Notes: generated by a model from the letters alone, not told the origin. Positions 1 through 8,892 are shown, counted from the stretch's first letter. The stretch: 64,000 bases of DNA from Clostridia bacterium (GCA_017404545.1 JAFRCC010000020.1:1-64000), one strand, 5' to 3'. Numbers and translations: made by a program.

Positions 1-141
1 AATAAAACAAAATTAAAAAGACTACATAGTATTCTTCATTTATTACAAATATTGGACAGATTTGAAGAACTTGAACCTGTTATTCAAGAATATTTAAATA
101 GAGAGGCGGATAAAAGAAGATTTGAAAATTGTGATAGGTAA
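1..141 (+). CDS. C-terminal end of an unidentified protein (5' truncated by window edge)
   Basis: Frame 1 is open from the first base and stops with TAA at 139-141, giving the last 46 residues of a protein whose start lies outside the window. The visible part is charged and leucine-rich (contains FEELEPVIQEYLNRE and ends in ENCDR) and is probably helical. No family can be assigned. It is followed four bases later by a possible 12-codon ORF (145-183, ending SEDR), which has no good ribosome site and may be only chance. Confidence is moderate that this is a real gene end, because the frame is open and runs in the same direction as its neighbours. Confidence 0.45.
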   Translation, partial: NKTKLKRLHSILHLLQILDRFEELEPVIQEYLNREADKRRFENCDR

Positions 142-281
142 TTATATGGAGAAAAAACAAAGTGATGATAGTGAAGATAGGTAATAACGTAAAAAGAATT
201 AAGGATTAGTTAAAGTTCGCTACATCTTATCAATTAAAAAAGTGATTATATAGATAAATGTATATGTAAAATGGAGGGAAA

Positions 282-992
282 ATGAGTATTAAAAAGATAG
301 TAAAATTAGTGTGTGTATTAGTAACTATGGTAGTATTATTAGTAGGGTGCTCTAATGCTGAACAGGAAGATAACTGCACAAATAAAAATAATACAGTTAG
401 ATATAATATCTATGGAGGAAGTACAGACGACAAGCCAATTATATATTTATATCCAACTGAAAAAATGGATATTTCAGTAAAATTAGGGAAAGCAGAAAAT
501 TTAACTTGTACATATCCAAAGTATGAAAATGGTTGGGAAGTTACGGCAAACCCAGATGGAAGTATGATTGATAAAACTACTGGAAGAAATTTATATGCTT
601 TATATTGGGAAGGGAAAAATACTACCGAATATGATACATCATATGGTTTTATAGTAAAGAGCGAAGATACAATAAAGTTCTTAGAAGAGAAACTTAAAAT
701 TTTAGGATTAAATGATAGAGAAGCGGAAGAATTTATAGTTTATTGGTTACCACAGATGCAAAGTAACAAATATAACTATGTAAGATTTGCAACTGAAGAG
801 GAAATAAACGAAAACATGCCGCTAACATTTTCAACAGAGCCAGATACACTAATAAGAGTTTTGATGATTTGGAAGCCATTAGAAGAGCAGATAGAAATTC
901 CAGAGCAACAGCTAAATTCAGTAGAAAGAAAAGGTTTTGTTGCTGTTGAATGGGGTGGAACAAAACTAGAAAATGCTGCTATGGTAGAATAA
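282..992 (+). CDS. Putative lipoprotein, unknown function
   Basis: A 236-aa exported protein. The N-terminus has two lysines, a hydrophobic stretch and a lipobox (LLVGC, Cys about residue 23), so it should be lipid-anchored on the outer face of the membrane. The mature part begins with a low-complexity linker and then a domain starting KPIIYLYPTEKMDISVKL. I recognise this as a recurrent but uncharacterised extracellular domain in Firmicutes (IYLYP... then TCTYPKY.NGW.V.A.PDG). The ATG follows GGAGGG with good spacing. The gene appears monocistronic and ends in a hairpin terminator at about 1019. No catalytic motif is evident. Confidence 0.75.
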   Translation: MSIKKIVKLVCVLVTMVVLLVGCSNAEQEDNCTNKNNTVRYNIYGGSTDDKPIIYLYPTEKMDISVKLGKAENLTCTYPKYENGWEVTANPDGSMIDKTTGRNLYALYWEGKNTTEYDTSYGFIVKSEDTIKFLEEKLKILGLNDREAEEFIVYWLPQMQSNKYNYVRFATEEEINENMPLTFSTEPDTLIRVLMIWKPLEEQIEIPEQQLNSVERKGFVAVEWGGTKLENAAMVE

Positions 993-1018
993 AATATATA
1001 AGGTTATAATTAATATAC

Positions 1019-1053
1019 AGAGGTAGATTCAAAATTCTACTTCTATTTTTTTG
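1019..1053 (+). terminator. Rho-independent terminator of the lipoprotein gene
   Basis: An 8-bp stem (GAGGTAGA paired with TCTACTTC, one G-U) around an 8-nt loop is followed by a run of seven T. It lies about 27 bases after the stop at 992. Confidence 0.7.
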
Positions 1054-1157
1054 TATCCGCAAAACATAGTTATCATAGCTTTTTCCAAACTCTACCAATA
1101 GTCGGTTGCAAAAATTAAAAAGTGATAGTAAATTTTTATTAAACATTGTGATAAAAT

Positions 1158-1178
1158 TTTTGTGATGAATTCACAAAA
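1158..1178. promoter_or_regulatory. Perfect inverted repeat, candidate operator before the XRE-family gene
   Basis: TTTTGTGA and TCACAAAA form perfect 8-bp arms with a 5-nt centre (1166-1170), 22 bases upstream of the ATG at 1200. No U-run follows, so it is unlikely to be a terminator. Its position fits an autoregulatory operator for the downstream HTH protein. That role is inferred. Confidence 0.4.
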
Positions 1179-1199
1179 TAAAAAGTGAAAGGAATACGT

Positions 1200-3101
1200 A
1201 TGGATAATCAAAAGTTTGGAAAATTTATTAAAGAGCAAAGACAAAATTTAGGTTTAACACAAAAAGATCTTGGGGAAAAATTAAATGTAACAGATAAGGC
1301 AGTTTCAAAATGGGAGAGGGGTTTAAGCTTTCCAGATATAACAATAATTAAGCCATTAGCAGAAATCTTTGGAATATCAACATCAGAGCTACTAAATAGC
1401 GAAATAGGTAAAAAGGAAGAAATAAATGTTGAACAAGCAGTAAAAGATGCGATAGAGCAGTACAAAAATTTAAAAGAAAAAAGAAGAAAAAAATTAAAAA
1501 AATTAAGGATAATATTTGGTATATTATCGGGATTAACTTTTATTTTTGCATGTATTATACAAACAGCATATATATTTGTGTTTAAACCGAGAAACTATGA
1601 ATATGTAATGGATGTTATACTATATATAATAAATGAAATAATTATAGTATCTGGATTTTTATCTACTATATTATTATTAAAAAATGGGAGAATCAAAAAT
1701 ATTATAGCTTCAACGTTATTAGTATTAACTACAATAATAAATGTAATATTTATGAATAATAATGTCCAAAAACGAGAATGCATAGTAAGTTTTTCAAGGA
1801 ATATGAGAAATGAATTAGTCTTAAAAATAGATAAAGATAGTGGAAAAATAAATTACTTCAGAGATTCAAAATTTATATTATGGGCCAAAAAACATAATTC
1901 CTTGGAGTATGGAGCTAGAGGAGAAGTTCATTACCAATGGATTGAAGATGATATATGTGCAATAATATACAAAGATAAAGATAAATTTTTAAGAGCATTT
2001 GTAGCAACGTATGGCATAAGAGCGGAAAATCAATACATGTCATATTACCATGTAACAGCGACGATTTTAGGTGATTGGCAAAGCGAAAACAACAATAAAA
2101 TATTCGTACAAGATGGAAAGATTCGAATTAAAATTGATGGTATAAGTGAAATTTTTGATACTTCGGAATGTAAGCAGTTTGGGGATTCGGCTATAGTGCT
2201 ATACAAAGGCAGTGTTCCAATGTATGTGATAGGACTAAATAAAAATTGTATAGTAGATAGAGTAAACGATATTGTAAAAGATGGCGGGACAATAACTTTA
2301 CTTAGAATTTTAGATAAAGCATCGGTACCAGAAGAATTTGTATGTGTAACATATAAAAACAATAACAATTTAGAAAACTATAACAAAATACATGTAGATA
2401 AAAATGGATATAAAATAAAAGATAAAAAGTTATATATAAGTTACGATGGTGAAAATGCAATAGAAGTTCCAGGAATTTACGAAGATAGAAATTTTGCGGA
2501 AGAAGAATACCAGATAGCAGAATATAAAACATTTTTTTACTATAATTACAATGAAAAGAGATTTTTTGTATATTCAGATGATATGGGAAAAACTTGGAAT
2601 CAAGAAGAAATTGAAGTAAAACCAAGCATAAAAAGTATAAAGTTCCCATCTTCAAAAGTGGGATATATGCTTGTTTTTGACGATGTTGCATCTGGTACTG
2701 CTTGGGGAAGACTTTTAAAAACTGAAGATGGAGGAAAAACATGGATACCAGTGTTTTACGGATTTGGAAATGAGCCTGAAAAGATTTTCGGAAGAGGGAG
2801 TCAAATCAATTTTGTAGATGAAAAGGTAGGTTTTATAACGCTATTAAAGGCTAATAAAAATGATTGTAATTTATATATTACAAAAGATGGTGCAAAAACA
2901 TTTGAACAAGTTAAAATACCTATAGATACTTCTGCGCCAGAAAATGATGATAGTAAGTACGATTTTTACAATCTTCCGTATAAAGATACTGATAAAGTAT
3001 GGCGCTTTAATGTTTCCCAAGGAGAAGATGCAGATGAAGGAGCTAAAACTAGGATATATGAATTTGATGAAAATTTCGATGTAAGACGATACAAATTTTA
3101 G
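1200..3101 (+). CDS. XRE-family HTH protein with membrane segments and BNR/beta-propeller-like exterior domain
   Basis: A 633-aa protein starting at ATG 1200, six bases after AAAGGA; an in-frame GTG at 1185 is less well placed. Residues about 5-65 are a Cro/C1-type HTH with the hallmark TQKDLGEKLNVTDKAVSKWERG. A charged linker follows, then three hydrophobic segments (about 105-190). A long domain comes next, containing two BNR-like motifs (YSDDMGKTWNQEE and LLKTEDGGKTWIPVFYG) and a third weaker ITKDGAKTFEQV. BNR repeats form beta-propeller blades in sialidases and photosystem assembly factors. The combination suggests a one-component membrane regulator whose propeller senses something outside and whose HTH binds DNA inside. 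The ligand is unknown. Confidence 0.75.
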   Translation: MDNQKFGKFIKEQRQNLGLTQKDLGEKLNVTDKAVSKWERGLSFPDITIIKPLAEIFGISTSELLNSEIGKKEEINVEQAVKDAIEQYKNLKEKRRKKLKKLRIIFGILSGLTFIFACIIQTAYIFVFKPRNYEYVMDVILYIINEIIIVSGFLSTILLLKNGRIKNIIASTLLVLTTIINVIFMNNNVQKRECIVSFSRNMRNELVLKIDKDSGKINYFRDSKFILWAKKHNSLEYGARGEVHYQWIEDDICAIIYKDKDKFLRAFVATYGIRAENQYMSYYHVTATILGDWQSENNNKIFVQDGKIRIKIDGISEIFDTSECKQFGDSAIVLYKGSVPMYVIGLNKNCIVDRVNDIVKDGGTITLLRILDKASVPEEFVCVTYKNNNNLENYNKIHVDKNGYKIKDKKLYISYDGENAIEVPGIYEDRNFAEEEYQIAEYKTFFYYNYNEKRFFVYSDDMGKTWNQEEIEVKPSIKSIKFPSSKVGYMLVFDDVASGTAWGRLLKTEDGGKTWIPVFYGFGNEPEKIFGRGSQINFVDEKVGFITLLKANKNDCNLYITKDGAKTFEQVKIPIDTSAPENDDSKYDFYNLPYKDTDKVWRFNVSQGEDADEGAKTRIYEFDENFDVRRYKF

Positions 3102-3170
3102 TTCTTTAAGATTACTTCTTAAATATAATGAAATAAAGAATACTGATTTCATGTAGTTAGTGAGGTAATT

Positions 3171-3740
3171 ATGGATTTTTTTGAAATAATTTGGGTTGGA
3201 ATAGGACTTGCTATGGATGCTTTTGCGGTATCTGTTTGTAAGGGCCTTTCAATGAAAAAAATGAATTGGAAAAAGGCAAATATAATTAGCTTATATTTTG
3301 GAACATTTCAAGCAATAATGCCAATAATAGGTTTTTTCTTGGGAGCAACGTTTCGTGGTTTTGTAGAAAATATAGATCATTGGATTGCCTTTATTTTACT
3401 TGCAATTATTGGTTGTAATATGATAAAGGAATCTACTAATGATGATAATGAAAAAATAAATGATAGAATAGATATAAAAACAATGCTATTACTTGCAATA
3501 GCAACAAGTATTGATGCTTTAGCAGTTGGATTAACATTTGCCTTATTTGAAATTAACATATGGCTTGCAATTTTTATTATTGGAGTAATTACATTCACTT
3601 TATCTCTGATAGGGGTAAAAATAGGTAATAGATTTGGAGATAAGCTTCAAAATAAAGCAGAGCTTATAGGTGGAATTATTCTTATAATAATAGGATTAAG
3701 GGTATTATTAGAGCATATAGGGCTTATAGCTTTTAAATAA
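3171..3740 (+). CDS. mntP: Putative manganese efflux pump MntP
   Basis: A 189-aa, six-helix membrane protein of the usual length for the MntP (YtaF/YebN) family. Two homologous halves carry the family signatures: GIGLAMDAFAVSVCKGL near residue 12 and ATSIDALAVGLTFAL near residue 112, each with a conserved Asp inside a membrane helix. In characterised members these export Mn2+ and protect against manganese excess. The ATG follows a GTGAGGTAATT ribosome site. Only 69 bases separate it from the preceding gene, so there is no room for a yybP-ykoY manganese riboswitch. Confidence 0.9.
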   Translation: MDFFEIIWVGIGLAMDAFAVSVCKGLSMKKMNWKKANIISLYFGTFQAIMPIIGFFLGATFRGFVENIDHWIAFILLAIIGCNMIKESTNDDNEKINDRIDIKTMLLLAIATSIDALAVGLTFALFEINIWLAIFIIGVITFTLSLIGVKIGNRFGDKLQNKAELIGGIILIIIGLRVLLEHIGLIAFK

Positions 3741-3783
3741 ATAATAATTGAAATAACTGTAAGAAAAATGATGTAATTTTACT

Positions 3784-3838
3784 TAAGTAGCCTATTTTTA
3801 GATTCATATTTGGATTTAAGAATAGGTTGCTTGTTTTT
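3784..3838 (+). terminator. Terminator after mntP
   Basis: AAGTAGCCTATT near 3784 pairs, with G-U wobbles, with AATAGGTTGCTT near 3820, followed by GTTTTTT. It separates mntP from the NAD synthesis gene. Confidence 0.7.
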
Positions 3839-3948
3839 TGGACAAATTTAATTGAGAAATAGCTATATTTGTGGTATAAATGATGTAATTATATGTAGCT
3901 ATGAAAGTGATTGCAGATTAAATACAACATTTAGTGAGGAGATAAATT

Positions 3949-5265
3949 ATGAGATTCAATAGTAAAAAAGAAACGGAAAATGTAATTAAGTTTGTAAGAG
4001 ATTATTTTAAAAATAACAATTTGAAAGGTGCAGTTGTTGGTTTGAGTGGTGGAAAAGATAGTGCTGTTGTTACGGCTGTTCTTGTTCAGGCTATTGGAAA
4101 AGAAAATGTTATTGGAGTTACAATGCCATGCCACTCCAAAAATGAAGATAAAAGCGATGCAGAGCTTATTGCAGATTATTATGGAATTGAACTTGTTAAT
4201 GTGGATTTAACCAAAACTTTTGATACATTTAAAGGAGAAATTAATGATCTTCACATTGAAAATGTGAACAATCATATAATTAACAGCGATATAAATGTAA
4301 GACCAAGATTTAGAATGGCTACATTATATTATTTGGCTGCAATGTATTCATCACTAAAGGGGAAAACTTATGTTGTTGCTGGAACATCAAATAAAAGTGA
4401 ATTGTATGTTGGATATTTCACAAAAGGCGGAGATCAAGTTCACGATTTTGAAGTAATTTCAGATTTTACTGTTTCTGAGGTGATAAAAATAGGTGAATAT
4501 TTAAATGTTCCAGAAAAAGTGTTATATAAAACACCTTCTGATGGATTGTCTGGTAAGTCAGATGAAGATAAAATGGGAATAACGTATGACGATATAGAAA
4601 AATATATTTATGCTAAGCCTTTGAGCAGAGATATAAAAGATAAAATTGCAAAAATGCACGCAGCAAATAAACACAAGTTCAGTATACCTGCATATAAAAG
4701 GCCTAGAGTTGGTGTGTTTGTTGGTTCATTCGACCCAATTCATAAGGGACATATCCATATTATGAAATATTTGTTGCAATACAATTTAGTAGATAAAATT
4801 ATTGTTGTTCCAACAGGTGATTACTGGGATAAATCACCAGAAGCTTCTTTAGAAGATAGAATTGAAATGTGCAAGTTTGTAAAAAACAAGCAAATAGAAA
4901 TTTCTACAACACTAAATAAGTATGAATACACATACCAGGTTTTAGAGGCACTTGAAAAGAAATATCCTATGGATTATTTATTCCTAATAATGGGAGCAGA
5001 TAATATAGTTAATTTTAACAAATGGAAAAATATAGACCATTTGTTGGAATACAATATTATTGTTGTAAATAGAGACAATATTGATATTAACAAATACGTT
5101 GAAAGATTTAATAAAAAAGATAACTTCATTGTTATAGATAACTTTGATTACCTTCCAATTTCGTCAACATATATAAGAGCAAATATCGAATCAGATAATT
5201 CGAAGGAATTTTTGGATGAAAAAGTATTGGATTATATTAAGAGAAATAATCTATATAAAGCATAA
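3949..5265 (+). CDS. Bifunctional NAD+ synthetase / nicotinate-nucleotide adenylyltransferase (NadE-NadD fusion)
   Basis: A 438-aa protein with two complete enzyme domains. Residues about 1-245 are an ammonia-dependent NAD+ synthetase: the ATP pyrophosphatase P-loop SGGKDS is at 33-38, followed by AGTSNKSELYVGYFTKGGD and the DGLSGKSDEDKMG motif. Residues about 253-438 are NadD: the nucleotidyltransferase signature GSFDPIHKGH starts at 259, and the C-terminal ISSTYIR motif is present. NadD makes nicotinate adenine dinucleotide from nicotinate mononucleotide and ATP, and NadE amidates it to NAD+. The two last steps of NAD synthesis are therefore joined in one chain. No glutaminase domain is present, so ammonia is the likely nitrogen donor. 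It is followed 19 bases later by a helicase gene. Confidence 0.93.
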   Translation: MRFNSKKETENVIKFVRDYFKNNNLKGAVVGLSGGKDSAVVTAVLVQAIGKENVIGVTMPCHSKNEDKSDAELIADYYGIELVNVDLTKTFDTFKGEINDLHIENVNNHIINSDINVRPRFRMATLYYLAAMYSSLKGKTYVVAGTSNKSELYVGYFTKGGDQVHDFEVISDFTVSEVIKIGEYLNVPEKVLYKTPSDGLSGKSDEDKMGITYDDIEKYIYAKPLSRDIKDKIAKMHAANKHKFSIPAYKRPRVGVFVGSFDPIHKGHIHIMKYLLQYNLVDKIIVVPTGDYWDKSPEASLEDRIEMCKFVKNKQIEISTTLNKYEYTYQVLEALEKKYPMDYLFLIMGADNIVNFNKWKNIDHLLEYNIIVVNRDNIDINKYVERFNKKDNFIVIDNFDYLPISSTYIRANIESDNSKEFLDEKVLDYIKRNNLYKA

Positions 5266-5284
5266 AAAGAGGGGGGGGAATATT

Positions 5285-7936
5285 GTGTTTTTAGAAAGGT
5301 GTAAGTTCAAAGCCAGCTGGAGAAAGTACCAAGAAGATGTATTAAAAGAATTTAATAAACATTTAAGAGATAAGAAAATAAATATTGTAGCAGCTCCTGG
5401 CTCTGGAAAAACAACTTTGGGATTAGAAATGATTTGTAGATTAAATCAGCATGTTTTAATACTAACTCCAACAATTACAATTAAGAATCAATGGAAAGAG
5501 CGTTTTTTAGAAGCTTTTGTTCCAAATGGAATGCAAGTAGATTTTATAAGCGATGATATATATAATTTAAATAAATTTAATGTGGCAACATACCAAGCCT
5601 TGCATTATGCTTTAAATAAAAAGAAAATAAAAGAAGATGAAACAGGTATGGATGAAGAGGAATCAAATACTAGAATAAAAACGGAAGCAATTGATTATGA
5701 TTTAGTTAAAGTACTAAAGGATAAAAAAATAAAAACTATTGTGCTTGATGAAGCGCATCACTTAAGAGCTGAATGGTGGAAAAGTTTATCGGAAGTAATA
5801 AGCAGTGTAGATGATGTGAGAGTTATATCGTTAACAGCTACGCCTCCATATGATGTAGATGAAAACGAGTGGAAAAGGTATGAGGAGGTTTGTGGAACAA
5901 TAGATGCAGAAATTTCAGTTCCAGAGCTGGTGGCAACAGGAGATTTATGTCCTCACCAAGATTATGTAATATTTAATGGTGTAACAAAAGCAGAAGCAAA
6001 TGAAATTAAGGAGATAAGAGAAAATATCGATTCTTTTTTTGAAAGCCTAAAACAGAATAAAGAATTTTCTGAAATGCTAAAATCGAATAGTATTCTTAAA
6101 GATTGGCAGAAGAATGAAGAGGTTATTTTATCTGATATAGAGTTTTATTCAAGTATGATAATATATTTGAATTCTGTAGGTGAAAATATAGACAAGGGAT
6201 TGGTAAAATTAATATCTAATAATTTATTAATACCTCAATTTGATAAAAAGTGGGCGGAGATTTTACTAAAGAATGTACTATATACGCATAAGGAAGATTT
6301 TAAGGAATATGAGGCTTTGATAGGTGCTTTAAAAAAGAATTTAGAAATATTGGGTTGTGCTGAAAAGAAGAATGTATATTTAAATGATGTAAACGCAATA
6401 AAAAAAATAATGGCTAGTAGTATTGCTAAAATGGATAGTATAGATAAGATTGTTAGTAAAGAATATGAAGCTTTAAAAGAAAATTTAAGTATGGTAATAC
6501 TGGCCGACTACGTAAGAAGCGATTATATAGATTATAGTATGGAAAACATAAACAAAATTGGAGTTGTACCAATATTTAGACGTTTACTTGCTAAAAAAGT
6601 TTGTGAAAATATGGCAATTCTTACTGGAAAGCTTAAAGTTATACCTAAAAAATTAATTCCATATATAGATGAACAGCTAAAATCTATGAATATTGGTAAT
6701 GATGGTATATATAGTGATTTAGTAATTGATAATAATTATGTGGTAATAAAAGGTGGCAAGAAAGTTGAAACTGCTATTGTAAAGATTGTAACGGAATGTG
6801 TTAATCAGAAAAAAATTAATGTAATAATAGGAACTGTTGCCCTTTTAGGAGAAGGCTGGGATGCTCCAGCAGTTAATAGCCTAATTTTAGCAAGTTATGT
6901 TGGATCTTATATGTTATCAAATCAAATGAGGGGACGAGCTATTAGAAAGAGTAGAGCACAAAATAAAACAGCAAATATATGGCATTTAGCAAGTTTAGCC
7001 GATTTAGGAAATAATAATATAGATTTTACAGATTTGGACCTATTAGAGCGACGATTTAGTGGTTTTGTTGGAATTGCCTATTACGAAGATGTAATACAAA
7101 ATGGAATGGAAAGACTTAGCATAATAGATAGGAAAGAATTAAAAAAGAATTATGAAAAAGTTAATGAAGAAATGTATAGCATTGCTTTAAATCGAGATTT
7201 AATGGCTTCTAGATGGAAGAAAATTATAGATTTATTTGGTGGAACCAATATAAAGATGGTTGATAAACTAAATGGAGATTTTAAAATTAATACCAAGGTA
7301 TTTTTAACTATGGATGTTAAAAAATTTTTACTTTCGGTGTTAATAGCTAATATCATAATAACTATTTGTATGGCAATAGTTGGAATTTCAAATTCGATAG
7401 GAAGATATATTATAAATATATTTATAGCTGTATTTTATCTTATAAGAATAATTAGACATATGAATCCGTTAAATTACATAAAGCAAATAGGTAAAGTTAT
7501 TTTAAATAGCATGGTGGTAAATAAGAAATTACAAACTAACAGAGCACTGGTTAGTAATGAATTTGAACAATTTGAATTAAATGGAAAGATTTTCTACAAA
7601 GTCTATTTAAAGGGAGCAACTGTATATGAAAATAATTTATTTGTTAGGAGCTTTGAAGAGGTGTATAGCAAGGTAGCAGATACAAGGTACATTATTTTAG
7701 TGGGAAAGAAAACTAATGTAAGTAAGGATACATATTTTAACGTACCAGATATTTTTGACAACGATAAAAATGAAGCAATTGTATTTTTAAATCAGTGGAA
7801 TTCCAACTTGTGTAAAGGTACTTTAATATATACAAAAAGTAAAGAAGGAAGAAAAATGCTGATGAAAGCTAGAAGAAATAGTTATGCATATAGTGAAAGC
7901 TTTTTTGTTAGAAAAGAAGCTTCAAAGTGGATGTAA
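5285..7936 (+). CDS. Superfamily 2 helicase with C-terminal membrane anchor
   Basis: An 883-aa protein. GTG at 5285 is chosen because it follows the very strong AGAGGGGGGGGAAT site, and translation from 5216 would overlap the previous gene. Motifs in order: Walker A APGSGKTT (about 38-45), DEAH box VLDEAHHL (about 153), TATPP (about 182), a long insertion of about 300 residues, GEGWDAPAV (about 522) and QMRGRAIRKSRA (about 548). A strongly hydrophobic segment of about 45 residues lies at 675-720, followed by a 160-residue tail. SF2 helicases of the restriction/DEAD-DEAH type act on DNA or RNA; a membrane anchor on one is unusual. It is probably co-transcribed with the NadE-NadD fusion. Its biological role is unknown, and a defence function is possible but unproven. 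Confidence 0.8.
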   Translation: MFLERCKFKASWRKYQEDVLKEFNKHLRDKKINIVAAPGSGKTTLGLEMICRLNQHVLILTPTITIKNQWKERFLEAFVPNGMQVDFISDDIYNLNKFNVATYQALHYALNKKKIKEDETGMDEEESNTRIKTEAIDYDLVKVLKDKKIKTIVLDEAHHLRAEWWKSLSEVISSVDDVRVISLTATPPYDVDENEWKRYEEVCGTIDAEISVPELVATGDLCPHQDYVIFNGVTKAEANEIKEIRENIDSFFESLKQNKEFSEMLKSNSILKDWQKNEEVILSDIEFYSSMIIYLNSVGENIDKGLVKLISNNLLIPQFDKKWAEILLKNVLYTHKEDFKEYEALIGALKKNLEILGCAEKKNVYLNDVNAIKKIMASSIAKMDSIDKIVSKEYEALKENLSMVILADYVRSDYIDYSMENINKIGVVPIFRRLLAKKVCENMAILTGKLKVIPKKLIPYIDEQLKSMNIGNDGIYSDLVIDNNYVVIKGGKKVETAIVKIVTECVNQKKINVIIGTVALLGEGWDAPAVNSLILASYVGSYMLSNQMRGRAIRKSRAQNKTANIWHLASLADLGNNNIDFTDLDLLERRFSGFVGIAYYEDVIQNGMERLSIIDRKELKKNYEKVNEEMYSIALNRDLMASRWKKIIDLFGGTNIKMVDKLNGDFKINTKVFLTMDVKKFLLSVLIANIIITICMAIVGISNSIGRYIINIFIAVFYLIRIIRHMNPLNYIKQIGKVILNSMVVNKKLQTNRALVSNEFEQFELNGKIFYKVYLKGATVYENNLFVRSFEEVYSKVADTRYIILVGKKTNVSKDTYFNVPDIFDNDKNEAIVFLNQWNSNLCKGTLIYTKSKEGRKMLMKARRNSYAYSESFFVRKEASKWM

Positions 7937-8043
7937 TAAAAATATGAAGCAATAAAAATATTATTTAATTAAGGAGAGCAATTATAAAAAAGTTTTGAAA
8001 TATTATATTTCGATAAATATTGCATGCTATAATAATGGAAAAA

Positions 8044-8078
8044 GCGTTAGGATAGTCCTAACGCCTTTCTGTTTTTTT
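8044..8078. terminator. Bidirectional terminator between helicase and C39-like gene
   Basis: A perfect 9-bp stem (GCGTTAGGA / TCCTAACGC) with a TAG loop. A T-rich run follows on the + strand (from 8065), and CTTTTT follows on the minus strand. It serves the helicase gene on the + strand and the convergent 8097-8711 gene. Confidence 0.8.
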
Positions 8079-8096
8079 AGATTGCTTTCGAAAAAA

Positions 8097-8711
8097 TTAC
8101 CAAATCCAAGCAATGTCTACAGCCTGAAGAATGGTTTTTGCAGAAATGGCAAGTGTTACACCAATACTGGAATCATTGATAATAAAATCACCATTTTTGT
8201 AATACACAGCATTGATAAAGTGTCTGCCGTCTCTACCATTGTACACAGCGTTGTCCACAAGAAAGGTAACAATGGCATGTTCACGCTTGCAAAGAGCATC
8301 GAAAATGTCCTGTACATCTGTTGCTCTGCGTGCACCGAGGTGGTCAAAAAGGTTGTGGTATGTTCCTTTTCCAGGTTCATAATATCCTTTGTTTGCCACT
8401 TCCTGAGCCACTTCTCTAATAGAAAGTTTCTCATATTCTGAACGTCTTGCGTATGTGAGTGCGTCATGGACGCAAAATACGGCACATCCAGATACTCCAA
8501 GTGTGGAGCTACCATAGGGAATATCCATTGCGTCGGATGCAATTACCATGTTAGAAGGGATAAAATCCACTTCAACTTTGGTCTGCATAGCTGATACTAC
8601 ATTCACCATTGAAGCATGAAATGATTCCGAAATGCAAGTGTTTACTGCCCTGTTCGCTTCGTAGCGTTCATGACTTTCTTGCCGCTGTGGTAAAATGAAT
8701 TTTTTGCTCAT
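8097..8711 (-). CDS. C39-like (papain-fold) protein, putative cysteine peptidase
   Basis: A 204-aa protein starting at 8711 (MSKKFILPQR) after GAAAGGA; a longer frame to 8774 lacks a ribosome site. A Cys-containing block (GVSGCAVFCVHDALTY, about residue 75) is followed about 90 residues later by RHFINAVYYKNGDFIINDSS. This order (Cys, then His, then Asn/Asp) is that of the peptidase C39-like/papain fold. No signal peptide is visible, so it probably acts in the cytoplasm. The gene is GC-richer than its surroundings (31/60 in a counted sample at 8281-8340), which suggests transfer. It has its own promoter and terminator. The family call is tentative and substrates are unknown. Confidence 0.55.
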   Translation of the reverse strand: MSKKFILPQRQESHERYEANRAVNTCISESFHASMVNVVSAMQTKVEVDFIPSNMVIASDAMDIPYGSSTLGVSGCAVFCVHDALTYARRSEYEKLSIREVAQEVANKGYYEPGKGTYHNLFDHLGARRATDVQDIFDALCKREHAIVTFLVDNAVYNGRDGRHFINAVYYKNGDFIINDSSIGVTLAISAKTILQAVDIAWIW

Positions 8712-8806
8712 AATAACAATCCTTTCTTCCGCGTATGCGGTGAGCACGGCCAATTGGCCTTCGGTTTTAATCAACTAGTACAAGCTTTTGCTCATACAAC
8801 TCATTA

Positions 8807-8835
8807 ATTATATCAAATTATGTTAATAATGTAAA
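8807..8835 (-). promoter_or_regulatory. Sigma-A promoter of the C39-like gene
   Basis: On the minus strand, TTTACA (8835-8830) and TATAAT (8812-8807) are separated by 17 bases. The start codon is about 95 bases downstream. The leader contains a GGCC-AATT-GGCC palindrome at about 8749-8760. Confidence 0.65.
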
Positions 8836-8846
8836 GTATATTAATG

Positions 8847-8877
8847 AAAAAAAAAACCTCCAAATATATTGGAGGCT
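8847..8877 (-). terminator. Terminator of the nucleoside deoxyribosyltransferase-like gene
   Basis: Read on the minus strand, GCCTCCAA-loop-TTGGAGG is a 7-bp perfect stem (8875-8869 with 8863-8857), followed by ten T (8856-8847). Confidence 0.85.
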
Positions 8878-8892
8878 CTTTCCCGAAAAATG

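Noticed and set aside
145..183. 12-codon ORF near the left edge
   Set aside because: No ribosome site before it and its ending resembles the neighbouring gene end; probably chance.
3102..3170. Manganese riboswitch (yybP-ykoY) before mntP
   Set aside because: Only 69 bases lie between genes and none of the conserved riboswitch core sequence is visible.
8028..8033. Extended -10 (TGC-TATAAT) right before the hairpin at 8044
   Set aside because: No -35 at the right distance and no gene downstream on that strand; any transcript would end at once in the terminator.
7995..8441. 148-codon + strand ORF after the helicase gene
   Set aside because: It lies opposite the C39-like gene, crosses the bidirectional terminator, starts with TTG without a well-placed ribosome site and has no protein-family resemblance.
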